Of a DNA stretch of 64,000 bases, positions 8,423-16,650 are shown one piece after another. Position 1 is the first letter of the stretch, and every line of letters starts with the position of its first letter. The notes under the pieces were generated by a model. It saw only the letters and a program-made list of their open reading frames with translations. It was not told where the DNA came from and did not search any database. This DNA comes from Phycisphaerales bacterium (GTDB lineage: Bacteria > Planctomycetota > Phycisphaerae > Phycisphaerales > UBA1924): the NCBI GenBank assembly GCA_035627955.1, contig DASPKU010000001.1, forward strand, positions 186,001-250,000. Reading direction: 5' to 3'. The position numbers and the translations under genes are program-made.

Positions 8423-9138
8423 GGGAGGGGATGGTAGAGCAAGGGGGTCGATGTCGGTTGTGCGATGTCGGATGTCGGAGGTGGGAGTTGCGAGTCGTCT
8501 GGGGACGATTGGCTCGCCCTGTAGGACTCAAAGGAGTCATGGGAGGCAAGGGAGTCATGGGAGACATGGGAATCAGGGGAGGCAGAGGCTGGACTGGGAT
8601 GGGGCGATGAGGTGGCGGGCAGCTTCTGAGCTGGCGGTGGCAGTGCGGACCGTCGCTGGCGCGTCGGGCTCGTCAGGCGGAGGATGGCGTTGGCGGCGCG
8701 GCGGGCTGTTTCTTCGTGCTCGCTGTAGGTGGCGATGCCGAGGAGGCGCGTGAGGGCGGCGTGGGTAGCCTCGGCCGCGAGTGTTTGCGTGCGGAGGTTG
8801 GCGATCCTCATGACGTGGTCGAGGCGCGCGCGGATGTGGGGCTGGGCGGCCCAGGCGGCGAGGCCAAGGACGCTGGTCTTGAGGTTGTGGGCGAGGTGGG
8901 GGAGGCGGGCGTCGTGGTCGAACCAGGCCTCGAAGAGTTCTTTGTCGCGGGGGGAGAGGGGGATGTCGGATGTCGGAGGTCGGATGTCGGAGGGTGGATG
9001 GGGTGCAGGGGAGCCATTGGACGCATGGGAGTCGGCGGGTGGCGCAGGGTGTTGATGCGGGTTCGGGGTGGGGGTTGGGTGGCCCACGCATCCTGATGCG
9101 TGGGCTTTGGTGTGCGTGTGAGGTTGGCTGGTGTTCAT
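7969..9138 (-). CDS. Hypothetical protein; only about 8620-9138 looks genuinely coding
   Basis: ATG at 9138 follows GAGGG on the minus strand. A plausible helical domain (about residues 65-165: DKELFEAWFDHDARLPHLAH, then AAWAAQPHIRARLDHVMR) is rich in Ala/Arg/Leu and of unknown function. It is flanked by repeat-derived low-complexity sequence. The N-terminus includes a GCCCACGCAT hairpin (9082-9105) and a CGGATGT tract. The tail after about residue 185 reads SHVSHDSLASHDS and PPTSDI, from short direct repeats. The frame stays open to 7969, overlapping fbp by 454 bp on the same strand, and that part is Ser/Pro-rich shadow sequence. The true end is probably near 8430-8600 with a frameshift. Confidence 0.4.
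   Translation of the reverse strand: MNTSQPHTHTKAHASGCVGHPTPTPNPHQHPAPPADSHASNGSPAPHPPSDIRPPTSDIPLSPRDKELFEAWFDHDARLPHLAHNLKTSVLGLAAWAAQPHIRARLDHVMRIANLRTQTLAAEATHAALTRLLGIATYSEHEETARRAANAILRLTSPTRQRRSALPPPAQKLPATSSPHPSPASASPDSHVSHDSLASHDSFESYRASQSSPDDSQLPPPTSDIAQPTSTPLLYHPLPCPPSPPTVSPSSAPSPSSTPPPTPPSPRPPVSEPASPSPRASSTSSPTSTARTPSSATSSTTPLVRSARSWRTPSRVASLTRNAPASSRSSTTRARPSPSSPRRSSNPAGAWSGSSRRSSSNSKLSASSARTTAATSTRCSSTPSCVNSS
8452..8495. repeat. CGGATGT-type short repeat tract
   Basis: Contains GATGTCGGTTGTGCGATGTCGGATGTCGGAGG in short units, matching the tract at 8956-8998. It lies just upstream of fbp and within the tail of the overlapping hypothetical frame. Confidence 0.5.
8956..8998. repeat. 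CGGATGT-type short repeat tract
   Basis: Near-tandem iterations of GGATGTCGGATGTCGGAGG. Related tracts occur at 8452-8495, 20693-20729, 23311-23345, 48581-48615 and, as the complement, in pcrA at 61279-61317. Here it encodes SDIRPPTSDI in the minus-strand protein. Confidence 0.6.
9082..9105. repeat. Perfect hairpin GCCCACGCAT/ATGCGTGGGC
   Basis: A perfect 10-bp inverted repeat with loop CCTG. It encodes part of the N-terminus of the minus-strand hypothetical protein (reading KAHASGCVGHP). The flanking bases are GGTG and TTTGG. It resembles the other palindromes that form coding termini in this window, but I see only one copy. Confidence 0.5.
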
Positions 9139-9440
9139 GGTGTGGCCCTCTACTTCAGGGGCCGGTGGTCACGTTTGTGCGCGCTATTCGGGGGTGCGGC
9201 GGGGGGGCCGGAGTGCGTTTGGGGCTGTGATTCCCGGTGTGAGATTGCGCGGGGAATTTCTGAGATTTGATTTGAGCGCGTGCGGAGTTGTGCGCACAAA
9301 CGTCGCCGATGGGGTGGAAGGGGGCGTGCGGCAAGGCGTTGCGCGGCGGGGGGTGTGCGCGAGTTTGCTGACAACGGTTGCGCTGGTTGTTGGAACGGAG
9401 ATCTGGTGGGGTGTGGAAGTGATCGAGATTGGGACGGGGA

Positions 9441-9473
9441 ACCACCGAGATGAAGACATCTCGGTGGCACGGT
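9441..9473. repeat. AAGA-loop hairpin, copy A
   Basis: Stem CCACCGAGATG (9442-9452), loop AAGA, stem CATCTCGGTGG (9457-9467), then tail CACGGT. The same 33 bp recur exactly at 20732-20764. Variants with other stems but the same loop and tail are at 10713-10743 and 52090-52116. It lies 55 bp before the methyltransferase start. The rest of the gene-free stretch 9139-9528 shows no recognisable feature. Confidence 0.8.
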
Positions 9474-9528
9474 GGTCGTGTGCGGAGTTGATGACATCGC
9501 GATCTCAAGCCGCTTGTAGGATGGAGTG

Positions 9529-10731
9529 ATGCGGAAGGAGCAGGCGGGTAGTGCGGTCGGTTTGAGCTGGCCGGGGCGGCGGGAGGCGCGGGTGGTTGCG
9601 TGCCCCGAGATGGTGGTCGAGCGCGAGGTCGGAGACAGCGCCGGTGCGGGGCTGCTGCTGCACTGTGACAACCTGGACGCGATGGCGTGGGTCGCGGCGC
9701 GGCAGCGGGCGGGGGAGATGGCGAAAGCGGCGCTGATTTACATCGATCCGCCGTACGCGATGGAGGCGAAGCACCGGATCGACGTGGAGCGCGACGGGGC
9801 GGTGCAGTCGGAGGTGGCGTACTCGGATTACTGGGGGGAGCCGGCGAAGTACCTGCAGTTCATGTGGGATCGGCTGGTGCCGATGCGGGAGCTGCTGGCG
9901 GAGGATGGGGCGCTGTGCGTGCACTGCGACTGGCGGGCGGACGCGTGGCTGCGGGTGATGCTGGATGAGGTGTTCGGGCGGGAGTGCTTTCGGAATGAGG
10001 TGGTGTGGCGGCGGGCGCCGAACCTGGGGCACCAGGCCGCGGCGCGGCAGCTGGGGCGGACGACGGACACGATTCTGGTGTACACGCGGACGGCGGGGTG
10101 TGAGATGCGCGGCGTGATGCCGGTGCGGTCGGCGGCGGTGGAGCTGACGAAGACGGGCAGGCCGCGGGGGGCGACGTGGGATGCGGAGCGGAAGGCGTGG
10201 TTTACGACGGCGCCCAGGGGTGATTACACGGATGCAAGCATGGCGGCGCTGCGGGAGCAGGGCCGGGTGCACGAGACAGCGAGCGGGAAGCAGTACGTGA
10301 AGTACTTCCTGCGGCAGGGGGAGGATGGGCGGTGGTACAAGGACCAGCCGGTCGACACGCTGTGGGCGGATGAGGAGGTGCGGCCGTTGCGGCACTGCAC
10401 GCGGGAGGAGCTGGATGTGGGGTACCCGACGCAGAAGCCGGAGGGGCTTCTGCGGCGGGTTGTTGAGTGGACGACGCGGCGTGGTGATCTGGTGATGGAC
10501 TTGTTCTGTGGGTCGGGGACGACGCTGGCGGTGGCGGCGAAGCTGGGAAGAGCGTGGGTGGGGTGTGATGTTGGGGAGCACGCGGTGCGGGTGTGTAGGG
10601 AGCGGATGACGCGGGTGTGTGGGGAGGTGGGGGGTGGGGGGAGGGTGATTGGGGTGATTAAGAAAAACGCCCGCGTGGAGGCGGGCGTTGGGGAGGGACA
10701 GAGATCAGAAAGCACGATCACGAAGACGTGA
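9529..10731 (+). CDS. Orphan DNA methyltransferase, N6-adenine/N4-cytosine beta class
   Basis: This is predicted to methylate DNA using S-adenosylmethionine. Motif IV is DPPYAME near residue 73, and the SAM-binding motif DLFCGSGTT is near residue 323. Motif IV comes before motif I, which defines the beta class. A YPTQKPEGLL segment precedes motif I. ATG 9529 and GTG 9526 are both possible starts. No restriction endonuclease or specificity gene is adjacent, so it is either regulatory or a remnant. The last 20 codons run through the pdhB terminator and a repeat hairpin, and its stop codon lies inside the hairpin's right arm, so the native C-terminus has probably been extended. Codon use is strongly G-ending. 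Confidence 0.88.
   Translation: MRKEQAGSAVGLSWPGRREARVVACPEMVVEREVGDSAGAGLLLHCDNLDAMAWVAARQRAGEMAKAALIYIDPPYAMEAKHRIDVERDGAVQSEVAYSDYWGEPAKYLQFMWDRLVPMRELLAEDGALCVHCDWRADAWLRVMLDEVFGRECFRNEVVWRRAPNLGHQAAARQLGRTTDTILVYTRTAGCEMRGVMPVRSAAVELTKTGRPRGATWDAERKAWFTTAPRGDYTDASMAALREQGRVHETASGKQYVKYFLRQGEDGRWYKDQPVDTLWADEEVRPLRHCTREELDVGYPTQKPEGLLRRVVEWTTRRGDLVMDLFCGSGTTLAVAAKLGRAWVGCDVGEHAVRVCRERMTRVCGEVGGGGRVIGVIKKNARVEAGVGEGQRSESTITKT
10660..10688 (-). terminator. Terminator of the pdhAB transcript, inside the methyltransferase 3' end
   Basis: Stem ACGCCCGC (10667-10674) pairs with GCGGGCGT (10681-10688) across a 6-base loop. On the minus strand it is followed by TTTTTCTT. It is oriented to stop pdhB transcription, about 55 bp past the pdhB stop, yet lies within the last codons of the opposite-strand methyltransferase gene. 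Confidence 0.8.
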
Positions 10732-10743
10732 TCGTGGCACGGT
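10713..10743. repeat. AAGA-loop hairpin, copy B (different stem)
   Basis: Stem CACGATCACG (10713-10722), loop AAGA, stem CGTGATCGTG (10727-10736), tail GCACGGT. The loop and the TGGCACGGT tail match copies A and C, but the stem bases differ on both sides with pairing kept. It separates the converging methyltransferase and pdhB genes and contributes the methyltransferase stop codon. Confidence 0.8.
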
Positions 10744-11717
10744 CAGTACGAGAGCGTCTGGGAGACGGCTTCCCCGATCTTCTTGGCGTCGGGGAGGTAG
10801 TCGAGCTCGAGCTTGTAGTAGGGCATGATGGTGTCGAAGCCCGCGACGCGCTGGACCGGGGCCTTGAGGTGCAGGAAGCAGTGCTCCTGGATGAGTGAGG
10901 AGAGCTCGGCGCCCAGGCCGCAGGTCTTGGGGGCTTCGTGTACGATGACGGCGCGGCCGGTCTTCTGCACGCTCTGGACGATCGTGTCGACGTCGATGGG
11001 GTAGAGCGTGCGGAGGTCGATGAGCTCGACGCTCATGTCCTCGGGGAGGCTGTCGAGGGCCTCGAGGCATTGGAAGACCATCGAGCCCCAGGTGATAACG
11101 GTGATGTCGGTGCCCTCGCTGACGACCTTGGCCTTGCCGATCTCGACGGTGTACTCGTCCTCGGGGACTTCCTCGCGGAAGGAGCGGTAGACGCGCTTGG
11201 GCTCGAAGAAGACGACGGGGTCGGGGTCGCGGATGGCGGCGATGAGCAGGCCCTTGGCGTCGTAGGGGGTGGATGGGCAGACGACCTTGAGGCCGGCCTG
11301 GTGGACGTAGATGGTTTCGGGGGAGTCGGAGTGGAGTTCGGGGGCGTGGATGCCGCCGCCCCAGGGAACGCGGACGGTCATGGGGACGGTGATGGCGCCG
11401 CGGCTGCGGGTGCGGTAGCGGGCCGCGTGGTTGCAGAGCTGGTCGTAGGCGGGCCCGAGGAAGCCTTCGAACTGGATCTCGGGGACGGGGCGCATGCCGG
11501 CGATGGCGAGGCCGATGGCGGTGCCCATGATGCCGGACTCGGCGAGGGGCGTGTCGATGACGCGGTCGGGGCCGAACTGCTTCTGGAGGCCCTCGGTGAC
11601 GCGGAAGACGCCGCCGTTGAGGCCGACGTCCTCGCCGAGGCAGACGACGCGTGGGTCCTTGGACATTTCCTGCTGGAGGGCGAGGTTGATGGCTTGGACG
11701 AGGGTGAGGTTGGCCAT
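10743..11717 (-). CDS. pdhB: Pyruvate dehydrogenase E1 beta subunit
   Basis: This is the beta chain of the heterotetrameric E1 (alpha2beta2) that decarboxylates pyruvate (or possibly a branched-chain 2-oxoacid) using ThDP. The protein is 324 aa and starts MANLTLVQAINLALQQEM. Conserved features include GEDVG near residue 29, the DTPLAESG segment near 54, and VPWGGGIHAPELHSDS in mid-protein. ATG 11717 is preferred over the upstream in-frame GTG at 11726. It lies 57 bp after pdhA, separated by a 7-bp T-rich tandem repeat. The substrate (pyruvate versus 2-oxoisovalerate) cannot be told from sequence alone. No E2 specific to this complex is nearby. Confidence 0.93.
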   Translation of the reverse strand: MANLTLVQAINLALQQEMSKDPRVVCLGEDVGLNGGVFRVTEGLQKQFGPDRVIDTPLAESGIMGTAIGLAIAGMRPVPEIQFEGFLGPAYDQLCNHAARYRTRSRGAITVPMTVRVPWGGGIHAPELHSDSPETIYVHQAGLKVVCPSTPYDAKGLLIAAIRDPDPVVFFEPKRVYRSFREEVPEDEYTVEIGKAKVVSEGTDITVITWGSMVFQCLEALDSLPEDMSVELIDLRTLYPIDVDTIVQSVQKTGRAVIVHEAPKTCGLGAELSSLIQEHCFLHLKAPVQRVAGFDTIMPYYKLELDYLPDAKKIGEAVSQTLSY

Positions 11718-11729
11718 GGGTCTCACAAA

Positions 11730-11757
11730 GCGAAAAGGGAAAAGTGAAAAGCGAAAA
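11730..11757 (-). repeat. Four 7-bp T-rich tandem repeats between pdhA and pdhB
   Basis: On the minus strand the 57-bp spacer contains TTTTCGC, TTTTCAC, TTTTCCC and TTTTCGC in a row, directly upstream of the pdhB start region. The pyrimidine-rich tract could act on the pdhB translation start or as a slippery, length-variable spacer; that role is inference. Confidence 0.7.
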
Positions 11758-11774
11758 TCAGACTGCGGCGAGCA

Positions 11775-12914
11775 TCACACGCGTTCGGGCTGAGCGCTGA
11801 GTCCGACCTGCTCGGGGTCTTGGCCGAGGCTGTGGGTGCGGAGGGTGCGCTTCTGCTTTTCGAGCTCGGCGGGGAGGGTGGCGTAGGTGTGGTCGAAGAT
11901 GTCATCGACGCTGGGGGCGGGGATGCCCTCGGCGGCGGCGACGACCTCGGCGACCATGGGCTTGGCGGCTTCCTCGGCCTCGGTCTGCTTGGCATCGCTC
12001 CAGAGGTTTTTGGCGGTGAGGTACTTGCGGAGGCGGATCATGGGGTCCTTGCCCTGCCAGGCCTCGACCTCCTTGGCGTCGCGGTAGCGGCGGGCGTCGT
12101 CGGCGGTCGTGTGGTCGGCGAGGCGGTAGGTCACGGCCTCGATGAAGCTAGGGCCGCCGCCCTGGCGGGCGCGGTCCACGGCTTCCTTGCTGGCCTTGTA
12201 GACGGCGAAGAGGTCGTTGCCGTCGACCTGGATGGTGGGCATGTCGTAGGCGAAGGCCTTCTGCGCGACGGTCGCGGAGTTCATCTGCTGCTCGCGCGGG
12301 ACGGAGATGGCCCACTGGTTGTTCTGGCAGAAGAAGACCACGGGGACCTGGAAGGTGGAGGCGAAGTTCATGGCCTCGTGGAAGTCGCCCTCGGAGGTGG
12401 CGCCGTCGCCGAAGTAGGTCACGGCGACCTTGGCTTCCTTGCGCATCTTGAAGGCCCAGGCGATGCCGGTGGCGTGGAGCATCTGGGTGCCGATGGGGAT
12501 GGAGAGGGGGGTCATGTTGACGCCCTCTGGGATCTGGTTGCCGCGCTCGTCGCCCATCCAGTGGAGGAGGACGTAGTGCATGGGGAGGCCGTGCATGAAG
12601 AGGGCGGCGTTCTCGCGGTAGCAGGGGACGAGCCAGTCGGTGCCGCGGATGGCGGCGTAGCCGGAGCCGATCGCGGCGGCCTCCTGGCCCTTGTTCTGGG
12701 GGTAGGTGCCCATGCGGCCGGAGCGCTGGAGCTTGAAGGCGACCTCATCGAGGGCGCGGCACTTGATCATGTACTGGTAGAGCTCGAGCACCTCCTCGTC
12801 GGTGAGGACGGGCTTGCCGTCGGGCCACTTGGCGAGCTTTTCGTCGAGCTTGCCCTGCTCGTCGAGGATCTGGAGGTACTCGATGTTGGCGGAATAGACG
12901 GTGCGGGTGGGCAT
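11775..12914 (-). CDS. pdhA: Pyruvate dehydrogenase E1 alpha subunit
   Basis: This is the alpha chain of the 2-oxoacid dehydrogenase E1, carrying the ThDP diphosphate and Mg site. The protein is 379 aa. The ThDP motif GDGATSEGDFHEAMNFAS lies near residue 170, followed by NNQWAIS. The phosphorylation-loop-like YRLADHTTADDARRYR lies near residue 270. GGGAG at 8 bases supports ATG 12914. It is the first gene of a pdhA-pdhB unit ending at the terminator at 10660. The unit is placed near sucAB, but the E2 and E3 of the pyruvate complex are not in view. Confidence 0.94.
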   Translation of the reverse strand: MPTRTVYSANIEYLQILDEQGKLDEKLAKWPDGKPVLTDEEVLELYQYMIKCRALDEVAFKLQRSGRMGTYPQNKGQEAAAIGSGYAAIRGTDWLVPCYRENAALFMHGLPMHYVLLHWMGDERGNQIPEGVNMTPLSIPIGTQMLHATGIAWAFKMRKEAKVAVTYFGDGATSEGDFHEAMNFASTFQVPVVFFCQNNQWAISVPREQQMNSATVAQKAFAYDMPTIQVDGNDLFAVYKASKEAVDRARQGGGPSFIEAVTYRLADHTTADDARRYRDAKEVEAWQGKDPMIRLRKYLTAKNLWSDAKQTEAEEAAKPMVAEVVAAAEGIPAPSVDDIFDHTYATLPAELEKQKRTLRTHSLGQDPEQVGLSAQPERV

Positions 12915-13061
12915 TGAGGACTCCCGAGGTGGGCCGGAAAGAGGGCCCCGCTAGGGTAGCCGAAGTGCGGGTTTTCGTCAGCCGGGGCGGCGCGGCGGCA
13001 CGCGGTTTCTCGGGCGGCGCGATTGTGGGCGCCGGGCGCGCGGTTTGAACCATACTGGGGT

Positions 13062-13571
13062 ATGACGAAGGCGATCCTTTTTGCGGTGCTCGCGGGGCTG
13101 TGCTGGGGGGTGGGGGAGATCGGGACGAAGGCGGCGCTGAATACGCGGCAGGTGGGGCCGATGACGGCGGTGTTCGTGCGGGCGCTGGTGACGGTGCTGC
13201 CGACCCTGATCGCGTACCTCGTGGCGACGCAGGTGTGGAAGAGCGAGCCCGCGCGCTGGTATGAGGACGCGAGCGGGCGGACGTGGGCGTACCTGATTGT
13301 CGGGTCGGGGCTGCTGGCGGGGTTCGCGGGTGTGTTCTTCTTCTACATGGGGCTCGGGAGCAAGGGCGGGGATATCTCGCTGCTGCGGCCGATCGCGTTT
13401 GGGATCGCGCCGGCGACGGCGGTGTTCCTGGGGTGGTGGTGGCTGGGCGAGGCGCTGACGGTAAAGAAACTGATCGCGGTGGTGCTGATCGTGACGGGGA
13501 TCGTGCTGCTGGCTGGGGGGAGCCATGGGAGTGCTCCGGCTCAGCCCGGCTCGGGCGAGCGGGCGGGGTGA
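13062..13571 (+). CDS. Half-size EamA/DMT family transporter
   Basis: A 169-aa membrane protein with one EamA-type domain of about 140 residues: four to five hydrophobic helices (ILFAVLAGLCWGVGEIG, then AYLIVGSGLLAGFAGVFFFY, VVLIVTGIVLLAGG). Full DMT transporters have two such domains; this one would need to dimerise. GLCWG at the first helix and the LLRPIAFGIAPATAVFLGW block before the last helix are typical. The substrate is unknown. It is divergent from pdhA, and ATG 13062 follows a GGGG tract. Confidence 0.85.
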   Translation: MTKAILFAVLAGLCWGVGEIGTKAALNTRQVGPMTAVFVRALVTVLPTLIAYLVATQVWKSEPARWYEDASGRTWAYLIVGSGLLAGFAGVFFFYMGLGSKGGDISLLRPIAFGIAPATAVFLGWWWLGEALTVKKLIAVVLIVTGIVLLAGGSHGSAPAQPGSGERAG

Positions 13572-13720
13572 TCAGCTGGGCTGGTTGAGTGTGAGGGGCG
13601 AAATGCCGAACACGGTGCACGCGCTGGATCACCCGGTCTTCACCGGGCGTTACGGGCTGGCCCGCACAGTTCGGGCAAGAGAACCCCGTTCGTCAAAGGG
13701 GGCATTGAAAGGAGTCGACC

Positions 13721-14038
13721 ATGAACAGCACGATGCTGAGAACTCTGTGCGTGGCGGGCCTGATGGCCGCCGCGGGCGCCTTCGTCGGTTGTGAGCGGAG
13801 CCCCACCCAGAAGGAGCTCGAGATCCGCAAGGATCGGACGCAGGAGCACATCGACGCGGAGAAGGACAAGGTGGAGGCGGACGCGAAGGCTGAGAAGCGT
13901 CGCCTGGAGAACCAGAAGGAAGCGCAGGAGGACGCGGTCGAGCGGCAGAAGGACATGAAGCAGGAAGAACTCGACCGTCAGAAGGACCAGGTCGATGATC
14001 AGACGGACCGGCAGAAGGATCAGGTGGATCCCCGGTAA
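13721..14038 (+). CDS. Small coiled-coil lipoprotein
   Basis: A 105-aa protein. A signal peptide ends in a lipobox-like AFVGC (Cys24), so the mature protein is probably lipid-anchored. The remainder is almost entirely charged heptad-like sequence of alternating Lys/Glu/Asp with repeated RQKDQVDDQ and RQKDQVDPR, predicted as one continuous helix. It has AAAGGAG at ideal spacing before ATG and a strong terminator 40 bp after the stop, so it is a well-expressed single gene. It may resemble Lpp-type spacer lipoproteins linking membrane to envelope polymer, but no C-terminal lysine motif supports peptidoglycan attachment. Confidence 0.85.
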   Translation: MNSTMLRTLCVAGLMAAAGAFVGCERSPTQKELEIRKDRTQEHIDAEKDKVEADAKAEKRRLENQKEAQEDAVERQKDMKQEELDRQKDQVDDQTDRQKDQVDPR

Positions 14039-14077
14039 TTAAGATGACCTGACGGGCACGGAAGCCAGTCTCAAAGC

Positions 14078-14115
14078 AGAACCCCGGCGCTGGGAGCCGG
14101 GGTTCTGTTGTTTTT
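14078..14115 (+). terminator. Strong terminator after the coiled-coil lipoprotein gene
   Basis: AGAACCCCGGC (14078-14088) pairs perfectly with GCCGGGGTTCT (14096-14106) over a 7-base loop, followed by GTTGTTTTT. It ends at the stop codon of the convergent gene at 14115 and may work in one direction only, as the other side lacks a long T run. Confidence 0.93.
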
Positions 14116-14822
14116 CAGGAGACGTAGTAGCCGCTGACGCGGACGGTGCCGAGGTTCACGCGTCGGAAGGGGAGGCCGAGGGCCTGGGCAATCTGGCGGC
14201 CGACGTGCTCGGGGTTGGCGAATCGGGTCGGAAACTCGTAGAAGCGCTTGGGAGCGGCGGGGCCGAGGTCGAGGACGAGGCGGGAGAGGCCGCCGTATCG
14301 CTTGCGCCGGCCGGGCGAGCTGCTCTCGAGGGTGTAGGTGACGAACTCGACATCCTGGATGCCGTCGATGGGGAGGGGGTCGCGGTAGCGGAGGTCCAAG
14401 GTGCGGGCGGCGTGGTCGATGGTCATTAGCGGGGGCTGGCGGCTCTGCCAGAACTGCGCGGCGATGATGCCAAGCAGCATGAGGGTGGCGAAGCCTGCGA
14501 AGGCCCAGCCGAAGAGGACAGCGCCGCGGTCGGGGATGAAGGCCGCGCAGAGAAAGCCGACGGCGGCGAAGGCGGCGGTGAAGAGCGTGAAGGGGAGCAG
14601 GGTGCGGAGGGAGTGGAAGGGTGGGGCGACAAGCTCGCTGAGGTGGTTGCGGGTGCGGATGTGGAACTCGATGCTGCCGCGGCCGGTGTGGTAACTGTTG
14701 TCGGAGGGGCGGTAGTGCTGGTCGTCTGAGGTTGGGCGGGGGAGCGGGGCGGGGGCGCCGCACTCGGGGCAGCGTTCGAGGGTGGCGAGGTCGTAGGTGC
14801 AGATGGCGCAGGGGCGCGGCAC
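14115..14822 (-). CDS. Zinc-ribbon membrane protein
   Basis: About 235 aa from GTG 14822; the frame is open to 14900 and the start is uncertain. The N-terminus has a four-cysteine ribbon (CAICTYDLATLERCPECG), followed by a spacer and two hydrophobic helices (PFTLFTAAFAAVGFLCAAFI, then LFGWAFAGFATLMLLGIIAA). A soluble C-terminal beta-rich domain follows (LDLRYRDPLPIDGIQDVEFV). It belongs to the same architectural group as the proteins at 42104, 62183 and 62752. The role is unknown; a membrane-tethered sensor or adaptor is a guess. Confidence 0.75.
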   Translation of the reverse strand: MPRPCAICTYDLATLERCPECGAPAPLPRPTSDDQHYRPSDNSYHTGRGSIEFHIRTRNHLSELVAPPFHSLRTLLPFTLFTAAFAAVGFLCAAFIPDRGAVLFGWAFAGFATLMLLGIIAAQFWQSRQPPLMTIDHAARTLDLRYRDPLPIDGIQDVEFVTYTLESSSPGRRKRYGGLSRLVLDLGPAAPKRFYEFPTRFANPEHVGRQIAQALGLPFRRVNLGTVRVSGYYVS

Positions 14823-14861
14823 GGGGGGGATGGTAACAGGGGGGTTTAGGTGAGGTTCCTT

Positions 14862-14960
14862 CGCCCCTTCGGGGCTCTGTGGATGGGGCCCCCCAACCAC
14901 CAGTTGCGCTCGCGGACTCGCTTCACTGGTGGCAACACTCCTGGGCCCCGTTGGGGCCGG
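14862..14960. repeat. Composite palindromic element
   Basis: Three palindromes in a row: GCCCC-TTCG-GGGC (about 14863-14875), CCACCAGT with ACTGGTGG separated by 21 bases (about 14897-14933), and GGCCCC-GTT-GGGGCC (about 14944-14958). It lies between the zinc-ribbon gene start and the end of the MoxR-like gene. No second copy was seen. Confidence 0.5.
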
Positions 14961-15039
14961 GAGGGCGTTCGCGAAACCTGTGTCGCTGCCAACCCGGGAC
15001 TTCGCTCAGAGCAGCTCAGTCCCGGCGTCGTAAAGAGGG

Positions 15040-16542
15040 TCAGAGTTCGTAGTGGAGCCGGCCGTGGCGTTCGGCGCGGGAGATGGTGTCGGTGGCCCAG
15101 AGGCCGGCGAGGATGAACTCGGCGCAGCTGGCGCGGACGGCGGGGTCGCTGCTGGCATTGACCTCAAAGGCCTTGTCCCAGACCTTGGGGACACGCTTGA
15201 TGAGCTTCTCGTAGTGGCTGCTGGGGAGCATGTCGCCGACCTCGATCTTGACGCCCTTGCTGAAGACCTCGCCGATCTCGGAAAGGCCGAGCTTGTCGAT
15301 GTACTCCTCAAAGACAACCTTGACGGCCTCGGCGAGGATGGCGTCCAAAGTCTGCTTCTCACTCATCTGGTGGCTGCCCATGAGGTCGAGCTCGAGCTTG
15401 CCGATGGCACTGGCTTGGAAGTGGGCGAGGTCGCTGATGCGCGGCACGGCGGGCTTCTCGCCCAGGCGGATGCTGCGCTGGCGGGCGCTGGCGATCATCG
15501 TGCGGTAGTTGGCGATGGAGAAGCGGGCGGAGACGCCGGAGGCCTGGTCGATGTACTTGCTTTTGCGGGCGACGATCGCCATCTGCTCGACGACTTCCTT
15601 CATGAAGTGCGGGACGATGACGGGGAACTCGCCGCCGGTGTCGACGGATGCCTCTTGCTCCATGATCTCGATGCCCAGGTCGCGGCTGCGGGGGTAGTGG
15701 GTCTGGATGGTGGCGCCGATGCGGTCCTTGAGCTGCGGGATGACCTTGCCGGAGCGGTTGTAGGTGGAGGGGTTGGCGGAGAAGAGGACCAGGACGTCGA
15801 TGTCGAACTTGATGGGATGGCCGCGGATCTGGACGTCGCGCTCTTCGAGGATGTCGAAGAGGCCAACCTGGACGAGGTCGTCGAGGTCGGGGAGCTCGTT
15901 CATGGCGAAGATCCCGCGGTGCATGCGGGGGATGAGGCCGAAGTGGAGGGACTCCTCGGCCGACATGCTGGCGCCGGAGAGGAGCTTGGCGGGGTCGATC
16001 TCGCCGATGATGTCGGCGAACTTGGTGCCCGGGGCGAGGCGCTCGGCGTAGCGGTCTTGGCGGGGCCACCAGGAGATGCGGGCGTCGTCGCCCATCTCGG
16101 CGAGGTAGCGCTTGCCGGCGGCGGTGATGGGGTGGTAGGGGTCTTCGTGGACGGGGGAGGGGACCACCGCGGAGTTGGCGGAGTGTGCGGAGGGCGCGGA
16201 GTCGGAGGGGGTGGTGGCGCGGATGTCGAGGTAAGGGATGGCGTCGTCGAGGAAGCGGACGAGGGAGCGCATGAGGCGGCTTTTGGCTTGGCCCTTCTCG
16301 CCTAGGAAGAGGATGTCGTGGCAGGCGAGGATGGCGTTGATGAGCTCGGGGATGACGGTATCGTCGTAGCCGACGATGCCGGGGAAGAGGTCCTCGGCGG
16401 AGCCGCCGCGTTTGAGGGCGGCGATGAGGTTGTCGCGGAGCTCTTCTTTGACTGACCTGGACTGCCAGCCGCTGGCGCGGAGGGCGCGGAGGGTGGTTGG
16501 GCGGGCGGCGGGCGTGGTGGGGGTGGCGGATGGCTGCGGCAT
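15040..16542 (-). CDS. MoxR/magnesium-chelatase-like AAA+ ATPase
   Basis: A 500-aa ATPase of the MoxR/ChlI branch. Walker A is GEKGQAKSR near residue 81, the Walker B-like stretch is [11 protein letters not shown] near 215, and [22 protein letters not shown] contains sensor and arginine-finger elements. The C-terminal third is helical. Such ATPases act as chaperones in metal or cofactor insertion, often with VWA-domain partners; no VWA gene is adjacent here. It is divergent from the secreted hydrolase at 16651. No clear ribosome site precedes the ATG. Confidence 0.85.
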   Translation of the reverse strand: MPQPSATPTTPAARPTTLRALRASGWQSRSVKEELRDNLIAALKRGGSAEDLFPGIVGYDDTVIPELINAILACHDILFLGEKGQAKSRLMRSLVRFLDDAIPYLDIRATTPSDSAPSAHSANSAVVPSPVHEDPYHPITAAGKRYLAEMGDDARISWWPRQDRYAERLAPGTKFADIIGEIDPAKLLSGASMSAEESLHFGLIPRMHRGIFAMNELPDLDDLVQVGLFDILEERDVQIRGHPIKFDIDVLVLFSANPSTYNRSGKVIPQLKDRIGATIQTHYPRSRDLGIEIMEQEASVDTGGEFPVIVPHFMKEVVEQMAIVARKSKYIDQASGVSARFSIANYRTMIASARQRSIRLGEKPAVPRISDLAHFQASAIGKLELDLMGSHQMSEKQTLDAILAEAVKVVFEEYIDKLGLSEIGEVFSKGVKIEVGDMLPSSHYEKLIKRVPKVWDKAFEVNASSDPAVRASCAEFILAGLWATDTISRAERHGRLHYEL

Positions 16543-16650
16543 GCGCGTGTGGGTTCGTTCGTGCCGGGTGGGTGGATGAGGGCTTGAGGATGCTAAGGGG
16601 TAGGTGGGGGCGGGCGGCGGGTGGAACCGGGAGCGGGTGAGGACGTTTCA

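Noticed and set aside
9529-10731. Restriction-modification system
   Set aside because: Only a methyltransferase is present; its neighbours are metabolic genes and a repeat.
13023-13061. Longer DMT transporter start at GTG 13023
   Set aside because: The first 13 codons are not hydrophobic and overlap the pdhA promoter area; ATG 13062 has a better leader.
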